Positions 17,204 through 27,208 are shown, counted from the stretch's first letter. The stretch is DNA of 60,356 bases from Oscillospiraceae bacterium (GCA_902765025.1 CACWYC010000008.1:1-60356), one strand, 5' to 3'. Program-made: numbers and translations. The notes: generated from the letters alone by a model not told the origin.

Positions 17204-18940
17204 ATGATTGATTTGAAAGCAAAGCCGTTCTGCCTGAACGATACCGATATCCAATGGGTGAACGACACTCTCTCCGCCATGACCCTGGAGGAAAAAGCCG
17301 GACAGGTCTTCTGCCCCATGGGCTTTTCCGACGATCCCGGTCTCCTGCATCACATGCTGTGCGACCTGCATGTGGGCGGCATGATGTACCGCCCCGGCCC
17401 GGCGGCCTATATTCAAAACACCCACCGCGCCATTCAGTCTATGGCAAAGATCCCGCTGCTGCTGGCGGCCAACACGGAAAACGGCGGCAACGGCCTGGCT
17501 TTCGAGGGCACCAGTTTCGGCCAGCCCATGGCCGTCGCGGCGACAGATGATCCCGAGAACGCCTACCGCATGGGCTATACCGCCTGCGCGGAGGGCGCGG
17601 CTCTGGGCCTCAACTGGAGCTTCGCCCCCATCGTGGATATCAATTACGAGTTCCACAACCCCATCACCAACGTGCGCACCTTCGGCAGCGACGCGGAGCG
17701 CGTGATCGCCTGCGGCAGCGCCTACATGCGCGGGGCGAAGGAAAACGGCGTGGCTGTCTCCATCAAGCATTTCCCCGGCGACGGTGTGGATGAGCGGGAC
17801 CAGCACATCCTCACCAGTGTCAACTCTCTGAACCGCGAGGAATGGGACGAGAGCTTCGGCAAGGTCTACAAGACACTCATCGACCAGGGGGCGGAGACGG
17901 TCATGGTAGGTCATATTGCCCTGCCTGCCTACGCATCCGAAGAGGAGAAGTACCTGCCCGCCAGTCTTTCCCGATCCATTATGACAGGCTTGCTGCGCCA
18001 GAAGCTGGGCTTCAACGGCCTCATCTCCACCGACGCCACCCCTATGGTGGGCTTCACCGCCGCCATGTCCCGCGAGAGAGCGATCCCCACGGCTATTGCC
18101 GCCGGAGCGGACATGATCCTTTTCAACAAGGATCTGGACGAGGACTACCGCTTCCTGCTCTCGGGCATTGAGAGCGGCATCGTAACCCCCGCCCGTCTCG
18201 ACGAGGCGGTGACCCGCATTCTCGCCGTAAAAGCCGCGCTGCGGCTGCATGAAAAGCAGAAAACCGGCACACTGGTTCCGGGGCAAGAGGCCCTATCGGT
18301 CGTGGGCTGCGAAAAGCATCGCGCCTGGGCGAAGGAAGTCGCGGACAAAGCCGTCACCCTGGTCAAAGACACGCAGGGGCTGCTGCCCCTGTCCACGCAG
18401 AAATATAAGAGAGTCTATCTCAACGTGATTCAGAAGGACAATTCGCCGGAGAACCCGGTCGTTCAGAGCTGGAAAGAACTCTTCGAGCGAGAAGGCTTCG
18501 AGGTCACCGTGCGCGACCGGCGCGTCAGCATCACCGTGCAGGACATGGCCGATATTCCCGGTATGAGCGCGGAAAAGAAAGCTCTCATGCATGAAATGTA
18601 CCGCAGCACCCGTGAGGCGAGAGAGGCATACGATCTTTACGTTTATATCTGCAACATGGAAAACGCCTCCAACAACACCACCCTGCGGCTCAACTGGAAC
18701 GTGGCCTTCGGGCTGGGGGACGACGCGCCGTGGTTCGTGTCCGAGGTGCCGGCGCTGATGATCTCCACGGCCTACCCCTATCATCTCTTCGACGCGCCCA
18801 TGGTCAAAACCTACGTCAACGCCTATGCCGGAACGGCGGACTTCCGCGCCGCGGTGATGGATAAGCTCATGGGCCGCAGCGCATTCCGGGGCGTCAGCCC
18901 CATTGACCCCTTCTGCGGCAGGGAGGACACCAGACAATGA
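17204..18940 (+). CDS. GH3 family glycosidase, NagZ-like
   Basis: The 578-residue protein starts with a GH3 TIM-barrel domain without a signal peptide, so it is cytoplasmic. The NagZ-type loop KHFPGDGVDERDQH is present: it contains the His/Asp pair (about Asp199 and His201) that replaces the usual Glu acid/base in beta-N-acetylglucosaminidases, and the nucleophile is probably Asp277 in LISTDATP. Residues 370-570 form a second alpha/beta domain. The substrate may be an N-acetylhexosaminide, or a beta-glucoside handled by phosphorolysis, since some NagZ-type enzymes act as phosphorylases. The neighbouring beta-phosphoglucomutase gene, whose ATG overlaps this stop by 4 nt, makes the latter worth testing. 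Confidence 0.85.
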   Translation: MIDLKAKPFCLNDTDIQWVNDTLSAMTLEEKAGQVFCPMGFSDDPGLLHHMLCDLHVGGMMYRPGPAAYIQNTHRAIQSMAKIPLLLAANTENGGNGLAFEGTSFGQPMAVAATDDPENAYRMGYTACAEGAALGLNWSFAPIVDINYEFHNPITNVRTFGSDAERVIACGSAYMRGAKENGVAVSIKHFPGDGVDERDQHILTSVNSLNREEWDESFGKVYKTLIDQGAETVMVGHIALPAYASEEEKYLPASLSRSIMTGLLRQKLGFNGLISTDATPMVGFTAAMSRERAIPTAIAAGADMILFNKDLDEDYRFLLSGIESGIVTPARLDEAVTRILAVKAALRLHEKQKTGTLVPGQEALSVVGCEKHRAWAKEVADKAVTLVKDTQGLLPLSTQKYKRVYLNVIQKDNSPENPVVQSWKELFEREGFEVTVRDRRVSITVQDMADIPGMSAEKKALMHEMYRSTREAREAYDLYVYICNMENASNNTTLRLNWNVAFGLGDDAPWFVSEVPALMISTAYPYHLFDAPMVKTYVNAYAGTADFRAAVMDKLMGRSAFRGVSPIDPFCGREDTRQ

Positions 18941-19575
18941 GAGAATTTGACGCCGTTATTTTTGACCTGGATGGGGTCATCTGCTATACCGACGAGTACC
19001 ACTACCAGGCGTGGAAGACCATGGCCGACAGCATCGGCGTGTATTTTGACCGGGAGATCAACAACCGCCTCCGGGGCGTGAGCCGCATGGAAAGTCTGGA
19101 GATCGTGCTGGAAAAGGCCAACGGGACGTTCTCCCAGGCGGAGAAAAAGGCGCTGGCCCAGCAGAAAAACGAGCTGTATAAAACGCTGCTGGCCCAGATG
19201 TCCCCTGCCGATTTAAGCGACGAGGTCAAAAGCACCCTGGAGGAGCTGCGCCGCCGGGGGTATCGGCTGGCCATCGGCTCGTCGTCCAAAAACGCACCCT
19301 TCATCCTGCGGCAGATCGGTCTGGGCGACTATTTCGACGCGGTGTCGGACGGGAACAACATCACCCGCTCCAAGCCCGACCCGGAGGTGTTCGAGAAGGC
19401 GACCCAGATGCTCTGCGTGGCGCCGGAGCGCTGCCTGGTGATGGAGGACGCCGTCTCCGGCGCGGAGGCGGCCCACCGGGGCGGCATGAAGGCCGCCTGC
19501 GTGGGTGACGCAAGCCGGGCCGGAGCGGGGGACTACAATCTGAAATCCGTAAAAGACGTATTGGAGATTCTGTAA
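18937..19575 (+). CDS. pgmB: Beta-phosphoglucomutase (HAD superfamily)
   Basis: The 212-residue protein has the HAD nucleophile/acid motif FDLDGVICYTDEYHYQAW at the N-terminus (Asp residues near 10 and 12), the cap motif RLRGVSRMESLEI typical of PgmB, motif II IGSSSKNAPFIL, and a C-terminal GDAVSGAEAA-type acidic loop (VMEDAVSGAEAA). PgmB converts beta-glucose 1-phosphate to glucose 6-phosphate. Its substrate normally comes from an inverting disaccharide phosphorylase, yet no GH65 or GH94 gene is visible here. It is translationally coupled to the GH3 gene upstream and to the GH78-like gene downstream. Confidence 0.92.
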   Translation: MREFDAVIFDLDGVICYTDEYHYQAWKTMADSIGVYFDREINNRLRGVSRMESLEIVLEKANGTFSQAEKKALAQQKNELYKTLLAQMSPADLSDEVKSTLEELRRRGYRLAIGSSSKNAPFILRQIGLGDYFDAVSDGNNITRSKPDPEVFEKATQMLCVAPERCLVMEDAVSGAEAAHRGGMKAACVGDASRAGAGDYNLKSVKDVLEIL

Positions 19576-21038
19576 TGGAGCGAAACGAAGCCTTTCTGCG
19601 CAAAGCGGAAAACCTGAAGCCCAGGCTGCACACCAGGACAGTGTCGGTGCCGGGCAGCGGACAGCCGCTGAAAAAAGGGGACAGCGCCTGCTTCGACCTG
19701 GGCGAGCACCTGGTGGGCGATGTCACCGTGAAGCTGAATTTTACCGGATCTCACCCGGACGCCCCGGCCTGGCTGCGGCTGAAGTTTGCCGAGCGGCCCC
19801 AAGAGCTGGCGGAAAACGTGGAGGACTACCGGGGCTGGATCAGCGCCAGTTGGGTGCAGCAGGAGCAGGTACACGTGGACGTGCTGCCCTGCGCCCTGCG
19901 CCTGCCCCGCCGCTGGGCGTTCCGGTACGTTCAGATCGAAGTGCTGGACATTTCCGGGAAATATGACCTCATGGTGGAGCAGGTGTCCTGCCAGGCGGTG
20001 AGTTCTGCCGATGACGCCGCCCTTGCGCCCTTTGAAACCCAAAATCCGCTTTTGCGGCAGATGGACAAGGTGGCCTGCCATACCCTCCACGACTGCATGC
20101 AGTTGGTGTTTGAGGACGGCCCCAAGCGTGACCGCCGCCTGTGGATGGGCGATTTGCGGCTGCAGGCCCTGGCCAATTACCGGACGTATCGGTGTAACGA
20201 TCTCGTCAAGCGCTGCCTGTATCTCTTCGCCGGCAGCACGCTGCCCGGGGGCCGGGTAGGCGCCGGGCTCTTCCTGGAGCCGGAGCCCGAGGTGGACGAC
20301 ACCGCCATGTTCGACTACTCCCTTTTCTTCATCCCCACGTTGCTGGACTACTATGAGGCCACCGGCGACGGGGAGACGCTGCGGGAGCTGTGGCCCACCG
20401 CCTGGCGGCAGATCGAGCTTTCCCGGACAACCTTTGACGAACGCGGCCTGGTCCGGGACTCCGACGTGCTGGGCTGGTGTTTTCTGGACTGGAACCTTGC
20501 CCTCAACAAGCAGGCCGGGGCCCAGGGGGTGTATCTCTACGCCCTGAAAGCCGCCGGCAAGATCGCCGCCATTTTGCAGGACGAGGAAAAGGCGGCGTGG
20601 ATCGCAGAGGACTATGAGGCGAAAAAACAGGCGGCCATTGACGGCCTGTACGATGGGTCGCTGGGCCTGTTTGTCAGCGGGAAAGAGCGGCAGCTCTCCT
20701 GGGCCAGCCAGATCTGGATGGTGCTGGGGGGCGCGGCGGACGCCGCTGTGCTGTCGCGCATCGCGGCCCGGCCCGACGCCGTGGGCATGGTCACGCCCTA
20801 TCTCTACCACCACTATGTCCAGGCGCTGCTGGACGTGGGGGAGAAGGACAAGGCCCTGCAGGTGCTCACCGATTATTGGGGCGGCATGATAAAAGAAGGC
20901 GCGGACACCTTCTGGGAGCTCTACGACCCCGCCGACCCCAATGCCTCCCCCTACGGCGGCACCATCGTCAACAGCTACTGCCACGCCTGGAGCTGCGCCC
21001 CGGCGTACTTCCTGCGGGAATACTTCCCGGATCGGTGA
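19575..21038 (+). CDS. GH78-like (alpha/alpha)6-barrel glycosidase
   Basis: The 487-residue product overlaps the pgmB stop codon by one base. Its N-terminal 140 residues look like a beta-sandwich (DLGEHLVGDVTVKLNF, then RRWAFRYVQIEVLDI). Residues 150-480 resemble the helical barrel of alpha-L-rhamnosidases, including EDGPKRDRRLWMGDLRLQA, the counterpart of the GH78 catalytic-acid region, and an ending of SYCHAWSCAPAYFL. It lacks the extra N-terminal domains of full-length GH78 enzymes such as the one at 36592, and has no signal peptide. Alpha-rhamnosidase activity is likely but other sugars are possible. Confidence 0.75.
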   Translation: MERNEAFLRKAENLKPRLHTRTVSVPGSGQPLKKGDSACFDLGEHLVGDVTVKLNFTGSHPDAPAWLRLKFAERPQELAENVEDYRGWISASWVQQEQVHVDVLPCALRLPRRWAFRYVQIEVLDISGKYDLMVEQVSCQAVSSADDAALAPFETQNPLLRQMDKVACHTLHDCMQLVFEDGPKRDRRLWMGDLRLQALANYRTYRCNDLVKRCLYLFAGSTLPGGRVGAGLFLEPEPEVDDTAMFDYSLFFIPTLLDYYEATGDGETLRELWPTAWRQIELSRTTFDERGLVRDSDVLGWCFLDWNLALNKQAGAQGVYLYALKAAGKIAAILQDEEKAAWIAEDYEAKKQAAIDGLYDGSLGLFVSGKERQLSWASQIWMVLGGAADAAVLSRIAARPDAVGMVTPYLYHHYVQALLDVGEKDKALQVLTDYWGGMIKEGADTFWELYDPADPNASPYGGTIVNSYCHAWSCAPAYFLREYFPDR

Positions 21039-21103
21039 CGGCAGCCAACGGCCGGAGCCAGCCGCAGACGCGTCGTATTTTGCAGACAAACGAAGCATAA
21101 CCA

Positions 21104-21141
21104 CCCCCGGCGCAGACGAAGCCGTTCGTCTGCGCCGGGGG
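21104..21141 (+). terminator. Strong intrinsic terminator of the ABC-GH3-pgmB-GH78 operon
   Basis: A 17-bp perfect GC-rich stem (21104-21120 with 21125-21141) with a 4-nt loop is followed by CGGTTTCTTTTC. It lies 65 nt after the GH78-like stop. Confidence 0.9.
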
Positions 21142-21383
21142 CGGTTTCTTTTCCCATCGCCATGGCCCTTGTGCATTATCACAAAAACAAGGGGTATGAA
21201 ATTGGCGATTTTATTCAAATTTTTATGCAAAGATTATTGCATAATCTTACATGGATATGTATAATTAAGCCATTAAACCGATAAAGTGGCGTGTACGCTC
21301 CGCTGCAATGGCATGGCGGCAGCGCCGCCCTTTTGCGTGTCTCTCCGGGAGACGCGGTTCACCCCTTGGAAGGAGATGGAAGC

Positions 21384-22295
21384 GTGACCAAATACATTAT
21401 AAAGCGTATTCTTCTGGCGGCTGTGACGGTGCTTGTCATCTGCGCCATAACCTTTTTCCTGATGCACGCCGTACCCGGCGGGCCCTTCAACCGGGAAAAG
21501 GCCCTCAGCGAGGCCACCATCGCCGCGCTGAACGCACGGTACAACCTGGATAAGCCGGTGGGCCAGCAGTTCCTGCTCTACATGCAGAATCTGCTCCACG
21601 GCGACTTCGGCGTGTCGCTGAAAAACGGCCGTGAGATCAAGGACATCATCGGCGAGTCCTTCCCCATCTCCGCCCGGCTGGGTGTGGCGGCCATGCTGGT
21701 GGCGCTGGTGCTGGGCACCGTCTTCGGCTCTACCGCCGCGCTGATGCGCAATAAGCTGCCCGACCGGCTGATCGTGTTCTTCTCCACGCTGTTTACCGCC
21801 GTGCCCAGCTTCATCCTGGCCACGCTTTTGCTGCTGGTGTTCTGCATCAAGCTGCAGTGGGTGCCGGTGTGGAGCGCCAACAGCAACAACTATCTGCTGC
21901 CGGTCATCGCCCTGTCCGCCTACCCCATGGCCTACATCACCCGCCTTTCCAAGACCAGTATGCTGGACGCCTTGAGCCAGGACTACATCCGCACCGCCCG
22001 GGCCAAGGGCGTCAGCAAGCTGCTGATTATCTTCAAGCACGCGCTGCGCAACTCCCTCATTCCCGTCATCACCTACGCCGGCCCCCAGATCGCCTACATC
22101 ATCACCGGCTCCATGGTCATTGAGACCATTTTCACCGTGGGCGGCCTGGGCAGCAAGTTCGTCAGCGCCATCAACAACCGGGACTACACCATGATTATGG
22201 CCACCACCATTTTCCTGGCCACGCTGATGGTCATTGCCAATCTGATCTGCGACCTGCTGTATAAGCTGGTAGACCCGCGGATCAAGTACGAGTAA
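21384..22295 (+). CDS. oppB: Oligopeptide ABC transporter permease
   Basis: A DppB/OppB-type permease of 303 residues. I place the start at GTG 21384, because GGAAGGAG lies 9 nt upstream and the protein then begins MTKYIIKRILLA, the usual OppB N-terminus; the frame from 21291 adds an implausible leader. Landmarks are FFLMHAVPGGPF near residue 30, ARAKGVSKLLIIFKHALRNSL in the EAA loop near 215, and a C-terminal DLLYKLVDPRIKYE. First gene of the oppBCDFA set. Confidence 0.92.
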   Translation: MTKYIIKRILLAAVTVLVICAITFFLMHAVPGGPFNREKALSEATIAALNARYNLDKPVGQQFLLYMQNLLHGDFGVSLKNGREIKDIIGESFPISARLGVAAMLVALVLGTVFGSTAALMRNKLPDRLIVFFSTLFTAVPSFILATLLLLVFCIKLQWVPVWSANSNNYLLPVIALSAYPMAYITRLSKTSMLDALSQDYIRTARAKGVSKLLIIFKHALRNSLIPVITYAGPQIAYIITGSMVIETIFTVGGLGSKFVSAINNRDYTMIMATTIFLATLMVIANLICDLLYKLVDPRIKYE

Positions 22296-22309
22296 AGGAG
22301 GGGATGACA

Positions 22310-23392
22310 ATGGACCAGACCAACACACCCAAGAAAAATCCCCTCAGCATGCAGCTTGACTTGAGCAAGTTCTCCGCCGCGTCCTTCGCCCCCGCCACCG
22401 AGGAGGAGAAGCGGCAGCAGGACGTAATGAGCGAGAGCACCACCTTCTTCAAGGACGGCATGCGCAAGCTCTTCAAGAACCCCCTGGCCACCTGCAGCCT
22501 GGTGCTGCTGGCCATCATTCTGATCACCATCATCGTGGCCCCCATGATTGTCCCCTATCGCTATGAGGAGATTCTCTCGGTAAACGGCAAGCGGGACAAG
22601 GGCGCGAAAAACCTGGCCCCCTTTACCTACAGCGAGATGGAGCAGCAGTACATCGAAAACGGCGGCAAGCGCTTCCCCCACATCTTTGGCACCGACGAGC
22701 AGTGCCGCGACTACTTCATCCGCGTCATTTACGGCACCCGCATCTCGTTGTTCATCGGCTTTTTCGCCTCCATCATCGTGCTGATCATCGGCATGCTGTA
22801 CGGCAGCATATCCGGCTATTTCGGCGGCAGGGTGGATTTGATCATGATGCGTATCGTGGACATCATCTACTCCCTGCCCGACATGCTGATGATTATTCTG
22901 CTGTCGGTGGTGCTCAATGAGCTGCTCCACTTTGAAAGCGGCACCATCCTCGCCCGGCTGGGCACCAACATGATCAGCCTGTTCATCGTGTTCGGCCTGC
23001 TGTACTGGGTGGGCATGGCCCGCCTCATCCGCGGCCAGATTCTCTCCATCAAGGAGAATGAGTACATCCTGGCGGCCCGCTCCATCGGCGCCACACCGGG
23101 GCGCATCATCCGCCGGCACATCCTGCCCAACTGCCTGTCGGTGATCATCATCTCCACCGCCCTGCAAATCCCCTCCGCCATCTTTACGGAGAGCTTCCTC
23201 AGCTTCGTGGGCATCGGCGTCAAGGCCCCCATGCCCTCCCTGGGCTCTCTGGCCAACTCCGCCCGTGAGGGCCTGCAAAGCTACCCCTACAAGCTGATTT
23301 TCCCGGCGATTATCATCTGCCTCATCGTGCTGAGCCTCAACCTGCTGGGCGACGGCCTGCGGGATGCCTTTGACCCCAAGCTGAAGCGGTAA
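22310..23392 (+). CDS. oppC: Oligopeptide ABC transporter permease
   Basis: A DppC/OppC-type permease of 360 residues from ATG 22310; the alternative ATG at 22304 sits too close to the AAAGGAGGG site. It has an N-terminal cytoplasmic extension of about 55 residues before the first helix, a large extracytoplasmic loop, and the EAA motif ARSIGATPGRIIRRHILPN near residue 260. It ends LLGDGLRDAFDPKLKR, as usual for OppC. Partner of OppB; the genes are 14 nt apart. Confidence 0.92.
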   Translation: MDQTNTPKKNPLSMQLDLSKFSAASFAPATEEEKRQQDVMSESTTFFKDGMRKLFKNPLATCSLVLLAIILITIIVAPMIVPYRYEEILSVNGKRDKGAKNLAPFTYSEMEQQYIENGGKRFPHIFGTDEQCRDYFIRVIYGTRISLFIGFFASIIVLIIGMLYGSISGYFGGRVDLIMMRIVDIIYSLPDMLMIILLSVVLNELLHFESGTILARLGTNMISLFIVFGLLYWVGMARLIRGQILSIKENEYILAARSIGATPGRIIRRHILPNCLSVIIISTALQIPSAIFTESFLSFVGIGVKAPMPSLGSLANSAREGLQSYPYKLIFPAIIICLIVLSLNLLGDGLRDAFDPKLKR

Positions 23393-23404
23393 GGAGGGTA
23401 CGAC

Positions 23405-24400
23405 ATGAGCGAAAAATTGTTAAGCGTGCAGGACCTGCACACCTCCTTCTTCACCGACGCCGGCGAGGTGCAGGCGGTGAACGGCGTCAGCTTTAATCTT
23501 GACCCCGGTGAGATTTTGGGCATCGTGGGCGAGTCCGGCTCCGGCAAATCGGTGACGGCCTACTCCATCATGCAGATTCTGGCCGACACCGGCAAGATCA
23601 CCGGCGGCAAAATCCTCTATAAGGGACAGGACCTCTCCACCTGGAGCGAAAAGCAGATGCAGAGCTTCCGGGGGAAGAACTGCTCCATCATCTTCCAGGA
23701 CCCCATGACCAGTCTGAACCCCGTGTTCACCATCGGCAGCCAGCTCAAGGAGGCCGTGGTGCTCCACACCACCCGCCGGGGCGCCGAGGCGGACGGCCGG
23801 GTGAAGGAGCTGCTGGAGCTGGTGGGCATCAACGAGCCGGAAAAGCGGATGAAGCAGTATCCCTTTGAACTGTCGGGCGGCATGCGCCAGCGTGTCATGA
23901 TTGCCATGGCCCTGGCCTGTGAGCCGGATATCCTCATCGCCGACGAGCCCACCACCGCCCTGGACGTGACCATCCAGGCCCAGATTCTGGAGCTCATCCA
24001 GGATTTGCAGAAGAAGATGGGCATGGCGGTCATTCTCGTCACCCACGACCTGGGCGTCATCGCCGACATGTGCGACAACATCGTGGTCATGTACGGCGGG
24101 CGCATCTGCGAGCGGGGCACGGCCCGGGAGATTTTCTACCATCCCCGCCACGAATACACCAAGGGCCTGCTGCGGTCCATCCCCAGCACCGGCAACATGA
24201 AGCAGAAGCTGGTGCCCATCGCCGGCACGCCCATCAATATGCTGAACCTGCCCAAGGGCTGCGCCTTCTGCCCCCGCTGCGACGCGGCGATGAAAATCTG
24301 CCTCTCCCAGGTGCCCCAGGAGCTGGTCATCAACAGCGACCACAAGGCGGCCTGTTGGATGAACGTGAAGGCCGCGTATGAGGAGGTGTCTGCCACATGA
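23405..24400 (+). CDS. oppD: Oligopeptide ABC transporter ATPase
   Basis: The 331-residue ATPase has Walker [10 protein letters not shown]-loop [15 protein letters not shown], signature [15 protein letters not shown], Walker [16 protein letters not shown] and switch His in [10 protein letters not shown]. The C-terminal oligopeptide extension carries the cysteine cluster [14 protein letters not shown] found in this subfamily, which in some members holds an iron-sulfur cluster. AAGGAGG precedes the ATG. Its end overlaps oppF by 4 nt. Confidence 0.95.
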   Translation: MSEKLLSVQDLHTSFFTDAGEVQAVNGVSFNLDPGEILGIVGESGSGKSVTAYSIMQILADTGKITGGKILYKGQDLSTWSEKQMQSFRGKNCSIIFQDPMTSLNPVFTIGSQLKEAVVLHTTRRGAEADGRVKELLELVGINEPEKRMKQYPFELSGGMRQRVMIAMALACEPDILIADEPTTALDVTIQAQILELIQDLQKKMGMAVILVTHDLGVIADMCDNIVVMYGGRICERGTAREIFYHPRHEYTKGLLRSIPSTGNMKQKLVPIAGTPINMLNLPKGCAFCPRCDAAMKICLSQVPQELVINSDHKAACWMNVKAAYEEVSAT

Positions 24401-25356
24401 GTCAACCTCTGGTGGAAGTCAGAAATCTGAAACAGTATTTCCCCGTCAAGACCGGCTTCGGCAAGACGGTCTATCTCAAGGCGGTGGACGACATCTCCTT
24501 TACCGTGGGCAAAGGGGAGACCCTGGGCCTGGTAGGCGAGTCCGGCTGCGGCAAGACCACCGCGGGTCGGTCCCTGTTGCGGCTGTATGAGCCCACCGGC
24601 GGCCAGGTCATCTTCGACGGCGAGCCGGTGACGGCCAAGAACATCACCCACATGCGCAAGCAGATGCAGATGGTGTTCCAGGACCCTTATTCCTCTCTGG
24701 ACCCCCGCATGACGGTGGAGGACATCATCGGCGAGCCCCTGGACGTACATCACCTCTGCGCCAACCGCAAGGAGCGCCGTGAGCGGATTCTGGAGCTGAT
24801 GAGCTACGTGGGCCTCAACGCCGAGCACGCCCGCCGCTACGCCCACGAGTTCTCCGGCGGCCAGCGCCAGCGCATCGGCATCGCCCGTGCCCTGGCGGTG
24901 AACCCCAAGTTCATCGTCTGCGACGAGCCCGTTTCCGCCCTGGATGTGTCCATCCAGGCCCAGGTCATCAATATGTTTGAGGAGCTCCAGGAGAAGCTGG
25001 GCGTGGCCTATCTCTTCATCGCCCACGACCTGCTGGTGGTCCACCACATCTCCCAGCGCATCGCCGTGATGTACCTGGGCAAGATCGTGGAGATCGCCGA
25101 CGCCGACGAGCTCAACAGCCACCCCATCCACCCCTACACCGAGTCGCTGCTGTCGGCGGTGCCCATCCCCGACCCGGAGATTACCCGTGCCCGGCAGCGC
25201 ATCATCCTGGAGGGCGACGTGCCCAGTCCCCTGCACCGGCCCAGCGGCTGCCCCTTCCGCACCCGCTGCCGCTACGCCACCGAGCAGTGCGCCGCGGAGT
25301 GCCCCACCCTCACCGACCGGGGCAGCGGCCACCAGGTGGCCTGCTGGAACAAGTAG
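24397..25356 (+). CDS. oppF: Oligopeptide ABC transporter ATPase
   Basis: The 319-residue partner ATPase has Walker [11 protein letters not shown]-loop [14 protein letters not shown], signature [15 protein letters not shown] and Walker [15 protein letters not shown]. The C-terminal extension includes [14 protein letters not shown]. The ATG overlaps the oppD stop, indicating translational coupling and equal subunit supply. Confidence 0.95.
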   Translation: MSQPLVEVRNLKQYFPVKTGFGKTVYLKAVDDISFTVGKGETLGLVGESGCGKTTAGRSLLRLYEPTGGQVIFDGEPVTAKNITHMRKQMQMVFQDPYSSLDPRMTVEDIIGEPLDVHHLCANRKERRERILELMSYVGLNAEHARRYAHEFSGGQRQRIGIARALAVNPKFIVCDEPVSALDVSIQAQVINMFEELQEKLGVAYLFIAHDLLVVHHISQRIAVMYLGKIVEIADADELNSHPIHPYTESLLSAVPIPDPEITRARQRIILEGDVPSPLHRPSGCPFRTRCRYATEQCAAECPTLTDRGSGHQVACWNK

Positions 25357-25408
25357 ATAGTACCCCTTTGGGGTTTCTATAAAATATTAAAATGGAGGTA
25401 CCAAAAGT

Positions 25409-27145
25409 ATGAAAAAGTTTCTTGCACTGTTTCTTGCACTGGTAATGGTCCTCGCTCTGGCTGCCTGCGGCGCAGGCAACAACGGCGAGCCCGCTACCGA
25501 GGTGGTGGACGAGGAAATCCCCGACGCCGCCGAGCTGGTCAGCGCCGCGTTTATCGATCCCCTCGCTGACTGGTCCCAGTATGACGCTCTGATCGCGCAG
25601 ATCAAGGCCGAGACCGACTTTGCCAAGCGCACCGAGCTGATGCACCAGGCCGAGGATATCCTCATGGCCACCAACTGCGTCATCCCCATCTATTACTACA
25701 ACGACATCTACCTGATGAAGGACTATGTCAGCGGCATCTATTCCAACCCCTATGCCACCAAGTTCTTCATGTACAGCACCCTGTCCAACGGCTCCGACAC
25801 CCTGCGCCTGAACCTGGCTAGCGAGCCCGATTATCTGGACCCCGCGCTGAACAGCTCCGTGGACGGCGCCTGCCTGGCTGCCAACTCCTTCTCCGGCCTG
25901 TACACCTATGACGCCGAGGGCAAGACCACGCCCGCCTGCGCCACCGGTTACACCGTCAGCGAGGACGGCCTGACCTACACCGTCACCCTGAAGGACGGCC
26001 TGAAGTGGTCCGACGGCAGCGACCTGACCGCCGCCGACTTCGTGTACTCCTGGAAGCGCGCCGCCTCCGATGAGACTGCCGCCGACTACGCCTACATGTT
26101 CGACAACATCAAGGGCTTCCCCAATGACCTGGCCGTTTCCGCTCCCGACGCCACTACCTTCGTCTTCGAGCTGAACGCCCCCTGCGCCTACATGGAGGAC
26201 CTGATGGCCTTCCCCACCTTCTTCCCCGTGAAGCAGGCTGCCGTTGAGTCCTATGCCGATTGGCAGACCAGCCCCGGCGGCTGGTGCCAGGAGGCCGGCT
26301 TCGTGTCCAACGGCGCCTACGTCTGCACCGGCTGGAACCACGACACTTCCATGACCTATGAGAAGAACCCCTACTGGTACGACGCCGATAAGGTGACCGT
26401 GGAGAAGCTGGAGTACATGCTCTCCGCTGACGACACCGCCATCTACGCCGCCTACAACGCCGGCGACCTGGACTTCGCCGACTCCGTCCCCACCGATGAG
26501 GTGGCCTCCCTGCTGGACAACCCCGAGTTCCACATCGTGGACGAGCTGGGCACCTACTACGTGGCCTTCAACGCCAAGTCCTCCATCTTCGAGGGCAAGA
26601 CTCCCGAGCAGGCCGCTGCCATGCGTACCGCCTTCACCATCCTCATCGACCGTGACTACATCTGCGAGAACATCGGCCAGACCGGCCAGGTAGCCGCCAA
26701 CGCCTTTATCCCTCTGGGCATGGCCGACGGTAACGGCGGCGTCTTCAAGTCCGACGCCACCGCTCAGGGCTACTTCGATCCCTACGCCATCAACAATGAT
26801 TACGAGGGCACCGTGGCCAAGGCCATCACCCTGCTGAAGTCCGCCGGCTACAAGTTCGGTGACGACGGCAAGCTGTCCGCCGAGACCCCCATCCAGCTGG
26901 AGTACCTGACCAACACCACTTCCGGCCACATCGCCATCGCTGAGTCCATCCAGCAGGATCTGGCCGCCGTGGGCATTGAGCTGAGCATCCAGCAGCAGGA
27001 TTGGAACGTGTTCCTGGAGGAGCGCAAGGCCGGTAACTTCGACTTCGCCCGCGAGGGTTGGATTGCCGACTTCAACGACCCCATCAACATGCTGGAGATG
27101 TGGACCACCGTGTCCGGCAACAACGACTGCCAGTTCGGTCGGTAA
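25409..27145 (+). CDS. oppA: Oligopeptide-binding lipoprotein with an apparently circularly permuted domain order
   Basis: The 578-residue SBP_bac_5 family lipoprotein has signal MKKFLALFLALVMVLALAAC with the anchored Cys at 20. Residues 49-125 (25553-25783) read like the usual C-terminal end of an OppA: YDALIAQIKAETDFAKRTEL, then HQAEDILM, VIPIYYYNDIYLMKDYV and KFFMY. The usual mature N-terminus only begins at about residue 129 (DTLRLNLASEPDYLDPALN), and the protein stops right after MWTTVSGNNDCQFGR, where the tail now found up front would normally follow. In OppA-type folds both ends lie in the same lobe, so the permutation is structurally feasible. A GGAGG ribosome site and a small CCCC/GGGG hairpin precede the gene. 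It binds peptides or, given the setting, possibly another ligand. Confidence 0.88.
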   Translation: MKKFLALFLALVMVLALAACGAGNNGEPATEVVDEEIPDAAELVSAAFIDPLADWSQYDALIAQIKAETDFAKRTELMHQAEDILMATNCVIPIYYYNDIYLMKDYVSGIYSNPYATKFFMYSTLSNGSDTLRLNLASEPDYLDPALNSSVDGACLAANSFSGLYTYDAEGKTTPACATGYTVSEDGLTYTVTLKDGLKWSDGSDLTAADFVYSWKRAASDETAADYAYMFDNIKGFPNDLAVSAPDATTFVFELNAPCAYMEDLMAFPTFFPVKQAAVESYADWQTSPGGWCQEAGFVSNGAYVCTGWNHDTSMTYEKNPYWYDADKVTVEKLEYMLSADDTAIYAAYNAGDLDFADSVPTDEVASLLDNPEFHIVDELGTYYVAFNAKSSIFEGKTPEQAAAMRTAFTILIDRDYICENIGQTGQVAANAFIPLGMADGNGGVFKSDATAQGYFDPYAINNDYEGTVAKAITLLKSAGYKFGDDGKLSAETPIQLEYLTNTTSGHIAIAESIQQDLAAVGIELSIQQQDWNVFLEERKAGNFDFAREGWIADFNDPINMLEMWTTVSGNNDCQFGR

Positions 27146-27208
27146 GCATCCATACGGCGCGCTGCGGCAGGCTGTAAAAAGCGGCTGAGTGCCCGGACAT
27201 AACGTAAC

